Shown piece after piece: positions 22,765-33,184 of a DNA stretch of 64,000 nucleotides. The position numbers and the translations under genes were made by a program. Under the pieces are notes generated by a model. It saw only the letters and a list, made by a program, of their open reading frames with translations. It was not told the DNA's origin and ran no database searches. The stretch covers positions 62,001 to 126,000 of the forward strand of contig JAMXBD010002770.1 of NCBI GenBank assembly GCA_024138025.1, written 5' to 3'. This stretch comes from Combretum micranthum. Its lineage: Eukaryota > Streptophyta > Magnoliopsida > Myrtales > Combretaceae. Positions within the stretch are counted from its first letter, which is position 1, and each line of letters starts with the position of its first letter.

Positions 22765-23455
22765 TTAGGTGGATTTAGGGTTTGTTTGTGTAATAAAAGG
22801 AGTTAAAATGAAACAAATTGGGGGGAAAAGTATGGGGATATGCGCCGGCCAATGAGGGAGTGAAAGGGAAATATATTTGATTTCATTTGAAATTTGAATT
22901 TGTGTAATAAATTGTATTAATTGTAATGATTTGTGAAGAGACAAAATTTCTTGGAAAACAAAATGAATTGAGTGATTGAAAGGTTGTAAGAATAGGGCAT
23001 GGGTATGTGTGTAGTAGGTTGTACTTGTGAATAGTAATAAATAGTAGATAAGACATTTACTTTATCGGTAGTAACGAAAATACGAGAAAAAGGCTATAAC
23101 TGTAATTTTTATAGCCCGAAAAATTATAAAATATATATTTTTGAAATCCTTATAAAATTCCGGTTCTAACGAGTATTCCGGATATTTTTCTGAGTTTCTA
23201 GTTCCGGGCTCGCTTTTCCGTAATGAAGCTCGGGAAAGCTCGGAATAGAAAATTTTTCGAAATAAAAATTTTGTATGGTTTGAAATATACTATAAAACAA
23301 TAATCCGCATTAATTTATCTTATAGAGGTTCTTTTATATAGAAATCTAAGAAAAGCCGGAATTAGGGTTTCTAGGTTACTTGTACTAATCCTATTTAGGG
23401 TTTTGATTTCCGATTTACGGAGCTTACTCAGTTACTAAGAAAACCGGGGTTTACA

Positions 23456-23470
23456 ACCTACCCACCTTAA
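23456..23470 (-). other. Polypurine tract of the Tekay element
   Basis: Sense strand AAGGTGGGTAGGT directly abuts TGTAAACCCC of the 3' LTR, the expected place for the plus-strand primer. Confidence 0.85.
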
Positions 23471-23484
23471 ACAAAGTTTTGTCC

Positions 23485-23790
23485 TCAAAACTTGAACGGC
23501 TTACCTGATTCTTTAAACAGGTTTGGATACTTCTGTCGCATCTCATTTTCCTCTTCCCAAGTTGCTTCCTCGTGTGTATGATTTCTCCAAAGGACCTTTA
23601 CATACTTAATTTCCTTACTCCTTAATTTTTGTACCTTTGTATCCAAGATCTGCACCGGGTGCTCCTCATATGTGAGGTTTTCCTTTAGTAACACTGGTTC
23701 CAATTCTATGATCTGATCCGGGTCGGAGACATGCTTGCGAAGAACAGAGACATGAAAAACATTGCACTCCCGAAAGATTTGGCAAGGCAA
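23485..23790 (-). CDS. Tekay integrase C-terminus with chromodomain
   Basis: 101 codons from an open fragment, not a true start. Residues 1-20 (FHVSVLRK) are the end of the integrase core extension. Residues about 41-90 form a chromodomain: EHPVQILD strand, KYVKVLWRNH, then EEATWEEENEMRQKYP, the conserved TWE helix start. Of the aromatic cage of HP1-type chromodomains only the central Trp (VLW) is kept; the other two positions are His/Pro and Asn/His. This pattern is known for the plant 'group II' chromodomains, so methyl-lysine binding cannot be assumed. Just upstream, the expected joining sequence near 23800 carries a premature TAG. In chromoviruses this domain is thought to direct integration to particular chromatin. 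Confidence 0.9.
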   Translation of the reverse strand: MPCQIFRECNVFHVSVLRKHVSDPDQIIELEPVLLKENLTYEEHPVQILDTKVQKLRSKEIKYVKVLWRNHTHEEATWEEENEMRQKYPNLFKESGKPFKF

Positions 23791-23945
23791 GGCGATATGC
23801 TAACTCTCCACCCGTTCCAACACTTCAAAGGGACCAATATATCGAGGGCTCAACTTTCCTTGTGAGCGGACTCGGTGAATACTCTTTATAGGATTTATCT
23901 TTAAATACACATGATCCCCCACTTGAAACTCAAGAATCCTTCTTT

Positions 23946-24815
23946 TTAAATCTGCCCAACTCTTTTGTCTATCTTGGGCTTCCTCCGTTGTTGGATTATC
24001 CGAACCTTGTCGGCAGCATCTTGTACAAGATCAGGTCCAAGAACTATCTTCTCAACATCATCCCAAAACAACGGGGATCTACACTTACGTCCATATAAGG
24101 CCTCATAAGGCGGCATCTTGATAGTCGAGTGATAGCTATTGTTGTAGGCGAACTCAACCAAAGGTAAGTGCGCTTCCCAACTTCCCTTGAACTCCATCAC
24201 ACATGCCCGAAGCATATCTTCCAAAGTTTGAATTGTTCTTTCGGATTGCCCATCAGTCTGCGGATGATAAGCTGTGCTAAAATGCAACCTTGTCCCCAAA
24301 CACTTCTGCAAGCTTATCCAGAACTTAGACACAAATCTCGGGTCTCGATCCGAAACAATCCCGGCCGGTACTCCATGTAGGCGAACTATTTCCTTCATAT
24401 AAAGTCTCGCCAATTTATCCATAGAGAAAGTCATACTTATTGGCAAGAAGTGAGCAGACTTAGTTAACCGGTCAACCACAACCCATATAGCATCATGACC
24501 TGACGGTGTCCTTGGTAAACCACAAACGAAGTCCATAGAAATCTGGTCCCACTTCCATTCCGGTATAGGCAAAGGTTTTAACAATCCACCCGGCCTTTGA
24601 TGTTCCACCTTCACTTGTTGGCATGTTGGGCACTTAATCACAAAATCTGCCACATCCCGTTTCATTCCGTTCCACCAATAATGTCCCTTAAGGTCTTGGT
24701 ACATCTTGGTTCCTCCCGGGTGTACCGTGTACCCAGAATTGTGTGCTTCGCTCATAATTTCTTTCCTCATTTCTTCATCATCGGGCACACACAACCGTCC
24801 TTTCATCCTTATCAC
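23946..24815 (-). CDS. Tekay integrase core
   Basis: 289 codons. HHCC zinc-binding region with H25, H32, C62 and C65, then the DDE catalytic core: D95 in SMDFVCGLP, D156 in IVSDRDPRF and E192 in GQSERT, giving the usual 35-residue spacing between the second D and E. YHPQTDGQSERT and EFAYNNSYHST are lineage-typical. All three catalytic residues are present. The frame is lost about 10 codons before the N-terminal end (a shift near 24825 separates it from RNase H) and again at the C-terminal end, where the sequence continues in another frame to the chromodomain. Inserts cDNA into the host chromosome. Confidence 0.96.
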   Translation of the reverse strand: MIRMKGRLCVPDDEEMRKEIMSEAHNSGYTVHPGGTKMYQDLKGHYWWNGMKRDVADFVIKCPTCQQVKVEHQRPGGLLKPLPIPEWKWDQISMDFVCGLPRTPSGHDAIWVVVDRLTKSAHFLPISMTFSMDKLARLYMKEIVRLHGVPAGIVSDRDPRFVSKFWISLQKCLGTRLHFSTAYHPQTDGQSERTIQTLEDMLRACVMEFKGSWEAHLPLVEFAYNNSYHSTIKMPPYEALYGRKCRSPLFWDDVEKIVLGPDLVQDAADKVRIIQQRRKPKIDKRVGQI

Positions 24816-24945
24816 GTCGTCTTCATTATGGTAAAATCAGTATATCTCCCCTCCTGAACTTCCTTCTTAATCCTTTGAAGCACTTCATCATAACGTTGAG
24901 CCTCTTTAATTCTTTCCACTAAAGTTGGTTCCAACACCAAATTTG

Positions 24946-26304
24946 CTATTTCCATCTCCAAGTCTTGCCCAACAATTCAATGCTTAGCCTCTCAAATTCT
25001 TTAATCAATTCTTTCTGGTCCGTCAAAAGAGTTGCGACCTCCCCGTGGTTCTTGCGACTCAAGGCATCGGCAACTGCATTCACCCTTCCCGGGCAATAAT
25101 TTATCCCCAAATCGTAATCTTTAATTAACTCTAGCCATCTTCGCTGCCTCATGTTCAACTCCTTTTGGGTGAACAAATACTTAAGACTCTTGTGGTCGGT
25201 GTAGATCTCACACCGTTGTCCATATAGGTAATGTCTCCATATCTTCAAGGCAAAGACAACAGCGGCTAGTTCCAAGTCATGCGTGGGGTAATTCTGCTCA
25301 TGTGGCCTTAACTGCCTTGATGCATATGCAATCACCTTCCCTTCTTGCATGAGAACGCATCCGAGACCATTTCTCGAAGCATCACTGTGTACCGTGTAGG
25401 GTTTCTCGGGGTTTGGCAAAACCAAAATCGGGGCAGAGACAAGCCTTTGCTTCAATTCTTGAAAACTTTGGTCCCTCTTTTCTGTCCAAACAAACTTTTC
25501 ATTCTTTTGCGTTAACTGAGTTAATGGCTTGGCTATCTTGGAAAAGTCTTGGACAAACTTCCTGTAATAACCAGCTAAACCCAAAAAGCTTCTTACTTCA
25601 GTCACGGTCTTAGGTGGCTTCCATTCCACCACAGACTTAATCTTCTCGGGGTCTACAGATATGCCCTCACCTGACACAACATGTCCCAAAAATGAAATCC
25701 TATCTAGCCAAAAGTCACACTTAGAAAATTTGGCGTATAGCTTATGTTCCCTTAGGATTTGTAAGGCCATGCGAAGGTGCTCTTCATGTTGCTCTCTTGT
25801 CTTCGAGTATATCAGAATATCATCTATAAACACAATCACACATTTGTCCAACAAGGATTTATATACCCGATTCATCAAGTCCATAAAAGCAGCAGGAGCA
25901 TTCGTTAATCCAAAAGACATCACTAAGAACTCATAATGTCCATAACGAGTCCGAAAAGCAGTTTTCGGTACATCTTCAGGTTTAACCCTTAACTGATGAT
26001 ACCCCGATCGTAGATCAATCCGTGAGAATACACTTGCTCCTTGCAGTTGATCGAAAAGGTCATCAATCCTTGGGAGTGGATACTTATTCTTAATTGTAAC
26101 CTTGTTCAACTCCCGATAATCAACACATAGTCTCATTGAACCATCCTTCTTCTTAACAAATAATACAGGTGCACCCCATGGTGACACACTTGGTCTTATG
26201 AATCCATGGTCCAAGAGTTCTTGCAATTGCCTTTGTAATTCCTTTAACTCAACATACGACATACGATATGGTGCTTTAGATATCGGCTCAGTATTTGGCA
26301 CCAA
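24946..26304 (-). CDS. Tekay reverse transcriptase and RNase H
   Basis: 452 codons; the first codon is an internal TTG and not a real start. RT about residues 1-240: D97 in [10 protein letters not shown] and the catalytic pair D161-D162 in [10 protein letters not shown]. RNase H about 300-415: D308 in HSDAS, E345 in LELAAV, D370 in YTDHKS, D413 in ADALSRK. All key acidic residues are kept, so the domains look functional apart from the frame breaks. Upstream, one T seems to be missing from the run preceding GAGATTGAC near 26316. Downstream, a one-base indel before the TAG at 24946 separates RT/RH from the integrase. Confidence 0.97.
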   Translation of the reverse strand: MVPNTEPISKAPYRMSYVELKELQRQLQELLDHGFIRPSVSPWGAPVLFVKKKDGSMRLCVDYRELNKVTIKNKYPLPRIDDLFDQLQGASVFSRIDLRSGYHQLRVKPEDVPKTAFRTRYGHYEFLVMSFGLTNAPAAFMDLMNRVYKSLLDKCVIVFIDDILIYSKTREQHEEHLRMALQILREHKLYAKFSKCDFWLDRISFLGHVVSGEGISVDPEKIKSVVEWKPPKTVTEVRSFLGLAGYYRKFVQDFSKIAKPLTQLTQKNEKFVWTEKRDQSFQELKQRLVSAPILVLPNPEKPYTVHSDASRNGLGCVLMQEGKVIAYASRQLRPHEQNYPTHDLELAAVVFALKIWRHYLYGQRCEIYTDHKSLKYLFTQKELNMRQRRWLELIKDYDLGINYCPGRVNAVADALSRKNHGEVATLLTDQKELIKEFERLSIELLGKTWRWK

Positions 26305-26385
26305 GTCAATCTCGAATCAATTTCCCTCTTAGGTGGCAAACCTGGTAGCTCATCCGGAAAGACATCGAGAAATTCTTGACAACTG

Positions 26386-26872
26386 TTATATCCTCAATCT
26401 TAGGTAATCCTTCTTCTTTTTCTGTTGCATTAAGACAACCTTCACTTTCCATCTCATCCTCTCATCCATAAGCAACTCAAATGAGCATAGATCTGCTCCT
26501 CTTGAAACTACAGTCTCACCTGTGAACTCAACATCCATTCCATCAACATCCTTGAAATTTACTTTCTTCCTTCGACAATCCACAACGGCTTTAGCAATGG
26601 CTAACCAACTCATACCCAAAATCACTTCATATTTACTCATCTCCAATACTATCAAATCACACTTCGTACCATGCCCATGAATCTCCATTGGACAATCCTT
26701 TAGCATCTCATTTGTCGTCACCACACTCCCAGTCGGGTTCTAACACGAAAGCTAGAGGCAACAGTGGCTATTGGTAAACCAACTTGTCTAGCCAATCTGG
26801 TGGTGATGAACGAATGTGTGGCTCCCGTGTCAAAAAGAGCATAGGCAGTCATCTTAGCTATCCATATGTGTC
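26386..26872 (-). pseudogene. Tekay aspartic protease (frame-broken)
   Basis: Sense-strand codons for ALFDTGATHSFIT (D of DTG at about 26831-26829) mark the catalytic loop, followed after a frame shift near 26740 by the flap and C-terminal part (26386-26724), including KYEVILGMSWLA, the hydrophobic-hydrophobic-Gly motif of retroviral-type proteases. Cleaves the gag-pol polyprotein. The exon starts right after the acceptor of the intron at 26873; splicing joins LVTG in frame to HIWIAKMTAYALFDTG, so this region belongs to the second exon. Confidence 0.9.
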
Positions 26873-27021
26873 CTGCGTCCAACACTTACTAATCACTACC
26901 TTCACACATCCTAACTTATCTTCCTAACTTCTTTAACTTAACCAAACTTGTTTTTCTTTTCTTATACTTGAATCTTAACAAATCAAAGCAGAAAAACAAA
27001 GACAAGAGTTAGGAAACCTAC
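26873..27021 (-). other. Putative intron between gag and protease (149 nt)
   Basis: Sense strand GTGACAG/GTAGGT donor and GGACGCAG/GACAC acceptor. The segment is AT-rich, has stops, and its length is not a multiple of three. Removing it joins codons for L-V-T-G to H-I-W-I-A-K, matching the usual V-x-G-x start of Tekay protease regions. The decayed copy near 62.9 kb has a GT-AG segment of 162 nt at the same codon with little internal similarity. Confidence 0.75.
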
Positions 27022-27080
27022 CTGTCACAAGACCAAAATCCGGGCCGTTATCCTCCTCGAGAGCAGCCAATCCGCAGTCT

Positions 27081-27657
27081 TCATTTCCCATCTCTTCGCA
27101 TACCCATTGCCCTTCGAGGTTGTAGATCCTCATCCGTGCATTGCTGACCCAGCACGGCTGTTATTGTTGTTCCCACCATTCCCGTTCCCGGGTCTTGCTG
27201 CCGCTGATCCCCCAAAAGGTCGAGCTGGAGCATTCTTCCTTTGAGGGCACTCATTGGCAAAGTGACCAAATTGCTTGCAGACAAACACATGGTCGTAGTC
27301 TTCCTTGGGCAGTTAGCAATCTTGTGGGATGAGTCGCCACAAAATAACACTTATCCGCTAACTGTGGGCATTTCTTGGGGTAGTGATCCCCCTGACATTT
27401 CCAGCAACTGACACTCTTAGGGGTAACCTGTCCCCACTAGTGTTACCCTTATAGCCATAAGACGGCTTGAACTTCCTGTGGGAGAATCCAGATCCTGATC
27501 CCCCATAAAACTTCTTTCCAAAAACCGAGGGTGGCTTCTCAGCAGTCTTGCCCTTCCTTTTCTTAGCCCCTTCCACTATCCGGGCCTTTCTACTAGCTCG
27601 AAAAGTTCTTAATATTAAACTCCTCTAGTCTCACCCTCAACTCCTCATCTAATCCAT
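27081..27657 (-). pseudogene. Tekay gag C-terminal part with zinc knuckles (frame-broken)
   Basis: Continues gag in other frames: the NGLDEELRVRLEEF stretch near 27640-27600, a basic linker, then three CCHC-type knuckles. Knuckle 1 is CWKCQGDHYPKKC (about 27400-27360), one residue short of the canonical CX2CX4HX4C. Knuckle 2 (FCGDSSHKIANC) and knuckle 3 (VCKQFGHFANEC) each lose their first Cys to a frame shift at a T run that looks one base short. Zinc knuckles bind the genomic RNA. Confidence 0.85.
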
Positions 27658-28338
27658 TTAAGAAAACTGTATTTTTAGCTCCTCACTGTGCTTGTAAGAA
27701 TCCGGAGCATATTGCAATAATCGACTAAACTCAGTCTCATATTGCTCCACGGTCCTCCCCTTCTGAGAAATATTCAGGAATTCTGAGCTGAACTGCACCC
27801 GGAGACTTCCGGGGAAGTAATTCTCCAAAAACTCATGGCGGAACCTTTCCCAAGTAACTGGTGGCATGAGCTCTCTTTCTTTCGATTCCCACCAAACCCG
27901 TGCATTCAACCGAAGCAGGTAAGTGCCATAGTCAACTCTCAGGTGGTGTGGCACCTCAAAAGCCCTGAAGGATCGCTCTATCTGAGCTAACCAATCCTCA
28001 GCCTCGTCTGGTCTCCCAAAAGTCCCTTCAAAATATCTGTTACTCTTAATGAACTCGGGTAGGGAGCTTCTGTATGGCCTCATAGGTGGTGGAGGAGGCA
28101 AAGGCGCAGTGTGAGAGTGCGCGCTTTCCTGTGCTGGCATCCCCACAGAAGCTTGGGGTGCAGGTGGTGGCGGAGTTGGAGCTGGAGCTTGTGCTTGTGC
28201 CGCTGCCGGCAAACTTTGTCGAAGTGCTTCGAGCACTTGTGTCATTTGTGCCATTTGTCCAAGCATGGCTTGCAAAGCTACCTGTGTAGCATCTGCAGGA
28301 GGATTTGGAGGAGGGGCGGCTTGTTGCCCTTCTTCCAT
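27658..28338 (-). CDS. Tekay gag (capsid region)
   Basis: 226 codons from the first ATG. Pro/Ala/Gln-rich N-terminus (about 1-90), then the retrotransposon gag capsid domain with FEGTFGRPDEAEDWLAQIER, WWESKERE and FLENYFPGSLR. Makes the virus-like particle. The frame is also open upstream to 28404 through Arg-rich codons (RGRRRRRQEE) without an ATG; the same Arg-rich start, again without ATG, appears in element D (37873-37985), so the true start may be a non-AUG codon or an upstream exon. A one-base shift at the 3' end moves gag into the next frame. Confidence 0.95.
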   Translation of the reverse strand: MEEGQQAAPPPNPPADATQVALQAMLGQMAQMTQVLEALRQSLPAAAQAQAPAPTPPPPAPQASVGMPAQESAHSHTAPLPPPPPMRPYRSSLPEFIKSNRYFEGTFGRPDEAEDWLAQIERSFRAFEVPHHLRVDYGTYLLRLNARVWWESKERELMPPVTWERFRHEFLENYFPGSLRVQFSSEFLNISQKGRTVEQYETEFSRLLQYAPDSYKHSEELKIQFS

Positions 28339-28403
28339 ATTGGGTTGATTGGAGGCGCTTTCCTCCTGACGTCTCCTTCTCCTACCTCGGCTGTTGCAAA
28401 TTT

Positions 28404-28929
28404 TATTTTTGTCTAGATAAGTAATCTTCTCAATATTTTATTAATGTTTTCAAACGAGGTGACGGAAATAAAAGAAGTAGTAATGCGAGCGGAAAATAAA
28501 AGTTTGAAAAGGTAAATCAGGGAATTTAAGTAATAAAATTCTGAAATCATAAAACATAAATATAGCTTTATTGAAATTTAAACCACACGTGCCAAAAATC
28601 CTCATAATCAAAAATCAAGTAAAATTTTATACTAAAGCAACAACGAAAAAAATCAACATGTAATAATAACAACACAATACCAAAAGCAACTAAAGTAACT
28701 AAGCGGCATTCTATGAGAGTCTCATTAGATCACCTATGAAGGTTTTGCGATACTAAGTCGATTGTTTCCTAGTGGTTACTATCCACAAGGGTTAGATTGA
28801 TAGGATTTTAGGGCCTATACTATGGTCGTCTTCCCATCTAAGTCTTCCTTAGTAATTCTATTCTATCCTTCCTTTTTATCCTTTCTTAAGGCTATTTATT
28901 TGTAGTTATGATTGTAAACTCTTAACCAT
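28404..28929 (-). other. Tekay untranslated leader
   Basis: AT-rich, without a credible ORF, between primer site and gag. Its first 30 nt after the LTR are identical to those of element D. Unlike D, it contains no extra ORF. Confidence 0.75.
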
Positions 28930-28941
28930 GCTCTGATACCA
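28930..28941 (-). other. Primer-binding site of the Tekay element
   Basis: TGGTATCAGAGC in the sense strand, complementary to the 3' end of plant initiator methionine tRNA, 8 nt after the 5' LTR. Matches the site of element D (36404-36415). Confidence 0.96.
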
Positions 28942-28949
28942 ACTTAAAC

Positions 28950-31900
28950 TGTCACGCCCCAAAGGGTACCCTAAACGCGACAGTCCACCACACTCGATAT
29001 TTAAACTTAAGTATGACATCCTTAGTCATCCCATAAGTTTACATATCGAGTGTAAGGTGTACTTCACACAACTTTTAGGATCACACTTTGATTCGAGTAG
29101 TCTTAAGAAAGCATACATAGCATTAAGAATATAAATCACAACAAGATAAATAGTTAAACTTTACAAAAGCCAAGGGGGCATACCCCGCCAAAATAATAGG
29201 AGTCTACATCGTTTAGCTCCAATTACAATATCTGAATTACATTAAAGAGATTTTCCTAGAAGTCCACGCCTATACTAGGTCCCGACTTCCTCAAAAGCTC
29301 TTTAATCCAATGTGTAAACCTGCACAAAGTGTCCTCTCGGAACATCCAAAAATAGGACACTGCAACAAAAACTATTGGGGTATAAGCTAATGCTTAGTGA
29401 GATTCATTTTCAAGTAACATACTCGATCAAGCTAAAATATCTATACAAGCAAGTTATAATTAAGCAACCATATGAATGCACAAGCAATGAGCAAGCAAGC
29501 ATATGACTTTCCGGTAGTCATAGTGAATGATTTACGCCCTCCATTCGGGGTTTGGGGTAGTTCATAAGTCATGCAACTACATTCCAAGTTGGTCCATAAG
29601 ACATGCAACCAAGTCCCAATCTTAAGTGGGGTGGTCCATAAGACATGCAACCACAATTTTAATGTTGGTCCATAAGTCATGCAACCATAGTTTTCATTAT
29701 TTGAATGGGGTGGTCCATAAGTCATGCAACCCTAGTCCCCTTCATTAAAGACCCGCTGCCTCCCGATCATACTTTGTCCCACCAAAGCATTCTCGTAATG
29801 CAATGTGACTCACTACGTGATATGCATGTACAATTTATTCATATAATCATGGCATATTAATTAGATAATTTAAAAGTGATCATACAGATTTCAGACACTC
29901 CAAATCTATACTAGCTCATACAAGTTATTGCAACAAAGCTTGCCTCGATATACTTATCGTTCATTCATACAAGTTTAGATCACCATTCAATCACAATTTT
30001 ATCTTTTCCTAAGTCTAATGCCACTACTACTACAAGCATCCAAGAGCATAATTAATTGAGAAATGAACTCACTTGTCCATGTAGTGAAAATCCACTAGTC
30101 GTAATAGTCCTCGGGAAGTGGTAACCCGTCCTCCAATTCACCTAGTACAAAGAATACCCTCAATGAGTATCTCTTATGAAGTTCTATTAAACTTAACAAT
30201 TTTATTTACTAAGTTCGTCAATTTCCGTCTAGGTTGAATCCTTAACTTAAAAAGGTCATATCTAACTCATTTTAACTCGGAATTTAGCTTATAATATACC
30301 GATTTATACCTACTTCGAAAGAGCTATCCATTTCTAAAGTTAATTCAAACATTTAAGGTCATTTAAGGGTCGGAAACGTACTGTACAGTAGGGTTGCGAA
30401 AATTCCAGATTTGAGCCTTTGTGAAAAATTGCCATATCTACTCTATTTAACTACTTAGTTAACTCATTTAGTCCTAAACTTGCAAGGAGATCCTCTAAAC
30501 AAAATTAAGAGATTACATACTTATCTAATACCAAACATAAGTTCAAAGAAACTTCTAAGAATCCATATTCATAAAACCGAAATTCACAAGTTGAAACTCA
30601 TTGTCTTGTTTTGAGTAATTCCTTTACTAAAACTTCACTTAGTTCAATGAAAATAATTTTCCTATATTATGTATCATCAAAGCATTCCATTTTCAATATA
30701 AAATACTTGTTTTGAGATCAAAAAGAAGGTTTTCAAAATTGGTCTCCTCATAATTACGAATTTCCACTTTGAAACTTACAATGAAAACAAGACCTAAATA
30801 TTGTCTTCTACAAAGCACTTGATTTATGCAATACTTTTAGGAAAACCCATTCAAACTTATGAAAATCATTCCTTAAGATATCTATATCAAGAGCCTCTTA
30901 TATTTTTGTCTAAATCTTCATTTTAAAGTTGATGATGGGTTCCAAAAATAGGTCTTGGTCTTGATCCGAATTTTCATAAATTTATTTTGACATATCTCTT
31001 GAGAAAATTCATCAAAACTCATGAAAACAACCCATTACATATTATATCTCAAGAACCCTTCATTTCTTGAATAAAATCCTCATTTGTGAGTTGGAAAACA
31101 TGTTTTTATTTTGGATCTTTGTCTTGATCCGAAAATACAATTTTTGTTTTTGAAAATAAACTTTGAAAATCAACTTTGATTCTTGTAAGATGAAGCCTTG
31201 ATGATATACATCCATCAAACCTTCATTTTCTTAACAAAAGCTTCCATTTTAAGACTTGAAAGAGGGTTTTTAAAATAGGGCATTGACAAGTTACGAATTT
31301 TTTTTTTTCATTCCAACTTGAATCTAAGATCTACTCAATATATACCATGAAAGCATAAGAAAAACTTAGTAGTAAGCCTTGAACTCCTAGATCTACACAT
31401 AAACATAACTAAAGCTTTGTAAAACTCTAGATCTACAAGTTATCACATAAACAAGAAATAAACAAGCCTTCCATATAACAAAAATACTAAGAACAAAAGA
31501 GATCATCATCTAGAGGAGTGTTTCACTTCTTGGCATCATCATCCATAGCCTTTTAAGCTTTGGAATGTCCTTTGATGCATGAAACATCCATGGTATCATC
31601 TAGAACATCTTATAAGAGCAAAAAGGGAAAGATTACCTCAAATATTTGCAAGAAATATATGTGGAAGCAAGAAAGAAAAATGGGCAACTTGTTCTTAAGA
31701 AGAACAAAGCAAAGAAGAAGAGAAGGAAAGGGAAAAGAGAGGGTTTGAGAGTTTTTGGAGAGTGGAATGAAAAGTGAAGAGAGAGAAAAGTAAATGAGTA
31801 TTTATATTAGGTGGATTTAGGGTTTGTTTGTGTAATAAAAGGAGTTAAAATGAAACAAATTGGGGGGAAAAGTATGGGGATATGCGCCGGCCAATGAGGG

Positions 31901-32495
31901 AGTGAAAGGGAAATATATTTGATTTCATTTGAAATTTGAATTTGTGTAATAAATTGTATTAATTGTAATGATTTGTGAAGAGACAAAATTTCTTGGAAAA
32001 CAAAATGAATTGAGTGATTGAAAGGTTGTAAGAATAGGGTATGGGTATGTGTGTAGTAGGTTGTACTTGTGAATAGTAAAATAGTAGATAAGACATTACT
32101 TTATCGGTAGTAACGAAAATACGGGAAAAAGGCTATAACTGTAATTTTTATAGCCCGAAAAATTATAAAATATATATTTTTGAAATCCTTATAAAATTCC
32201 GGTTCTAACGAGTATTCCGGAATATTTTTCTGAGTTTCTAGTTCCGGGCTCGCTTTTCCGTAATGAGGCTCGGGAAAGCTCGAAATAGAAAATTTTTCGA
32301 AATAAAAAAATTGTATGGTTTGAAATATACTATAAAACAATAATCCGCATTAATTTATCTTATAGAGGTTCTTTTATATAGAAATCTAAGAAAAGCCGGA
32401 ATTAGGGTTTCTAGGTTACTTGTACTAATCCTATTTAGGGTTTTGATTTCCGATTTACGGAGCTTACTCAATTACTAAGAAAACCGGGGTTTACA
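28950..32495 (-). repeat. Tekay 5' LTR (3546 bp)
   Basis: Sense-strand TGTAAACCCC to GTGACA, near-identical partner of 19880-23455. The twin hairpin (about 29500-29546) and hairpin array (about 29555-29730) are present but carry small indels relative to the other LTR. TATAAATA at 31806-31799 and the GCCGGCGC box at 31884-31892 mark the promoter that would drive this element. Confidence 0.96.
31799..31806 (-). promoter_or_regulatory. TATA box of the Tekay 5' LTR
   Basis: TATAAATA in the sense strand, just upstream of a CT-rich leader. As the 5' LTR it would set the transcript start of the full-length element. Confidence 0.7.
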
Positions 32496-33088
32496 GTTTA
32501 AACCCTAATCGGAAGACAACCGGATTTCCCAGCGTCAACCAAACCCTAGTTTATCGTAACCGCTTAAGTCCGGCATTACCGTTTTCTCAAGCCCTAGAAA
32601 ACGAAGTTGGAAAAATTAGTTATAATAGTTCGTAATAGCTATAGGTTTTATAAAAATATCAGTTTTTCAAAATTCGAGTGTCCTTTGATCCCGATCGGAC
32701 CTGACTCTTGAAAAACGTGTCCGGGAGCTCGGAATAGGAAAAATATTCCGAATATACCGTTAGACTCGTAAAAATATGGGGTTTTCAAAAATATCAATTT
32801 CGTAATTTTTCAGTAGCTAAAAATATCAGATATCGCTTTTATACGTGTATTTTATTACTACCGGTATTTAATTGTCATGTCTACTTTTACATTACACTAT
32901 TTTCTACTATTCTACACTATTCACCTATCTCTACTTTTCCTTACAACCTACTCTTACAAACCATACACCTATTTCTTACACATTTTCATTTCCAATACAA
33001 CTTCACATCTTTCATTTCTTACTTTTAATTAACAAAATAACCAAAAAATAAAATTTTCCCCCTCTTCTATGCCTAAGTAGCGCCGAAA

Positions 33089-33112
33089 CCCCCCCCCCCC
33101 CCCCCCCCCCCC
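33089..33112. repeat. Poly-C tract
   Basis: Twenty-four C in LTR E, about 65 bp upstream of its TATA box; a hard region for sequencing, so the length is uncertain. Confidence 0.85.
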
Positions 33113-33176
33113 TTATGCCTCAAATTGTTTTATTTTTCAATTATTTAATTAACACAAATTATCTCCCACATTTTCC

Positions 33177-33184
33177 TATAAATA
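33177..33184 (+). promoter_or_regulatory. TATA box of LTR E
   Basis: TATAAATA followed by CCCCCTC and a CT-rich leader, as in D. Confidence 0.65.

Larger units (their letters stand above)
19880..23455 (-). repeat. Tekay 3' LTR (3576 bp)
   Basis: TGTAAACCCC to GTGACA in the sense strand. Nearly identical to 28950-32495; most differences are one- or few-base indels, with few substitutions. Sense order: GCCGGCGC box, TATAAATA (22764-22757), donor-like GT (22593), five 170-bp units, hairpin array, twin hairpin, acceptor-like TTGCAG (20292). The 66-codon Lys/Arg-rich frame at 22535-22735 lies antisense in the leader and is not a gene. Confidence 0.96.
19880..32495 (-). mobile_element. Full-length Tekay-type chromovirus
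   Basis: 12.6 kb, minus strand, bounded by LTRs 28950-32495 (5') and 19880-23455 (3') and by a perfect GTTTA duplication. Order in the sense strand: LTR, initiator-Met primer site, long leader, gag with zinc knuckles, intron, protease, reverse transcriptase, RNase H, integrase, chromodomain, polypurine tract, LTR. All key catalytic motifs are visible, but the coding sequence is split over several frames, mainly by single-base indels. It lies 39 bp inside solo LTR E and is the youngest insertion in that branch of the nest. Confidence 0.97.

Noticed and set aside
24946..26304. Endogenous pararetrovirus
   Set aside because: Integrase, chromodomain, long LTRs and target-site duplication show an LTR retrotransposon.
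28930..28941. tRNA gene fragment
   Set aside because: Only the 12-nt primer complement is present next to an LTR; no cloverleaf around it or around 36404.
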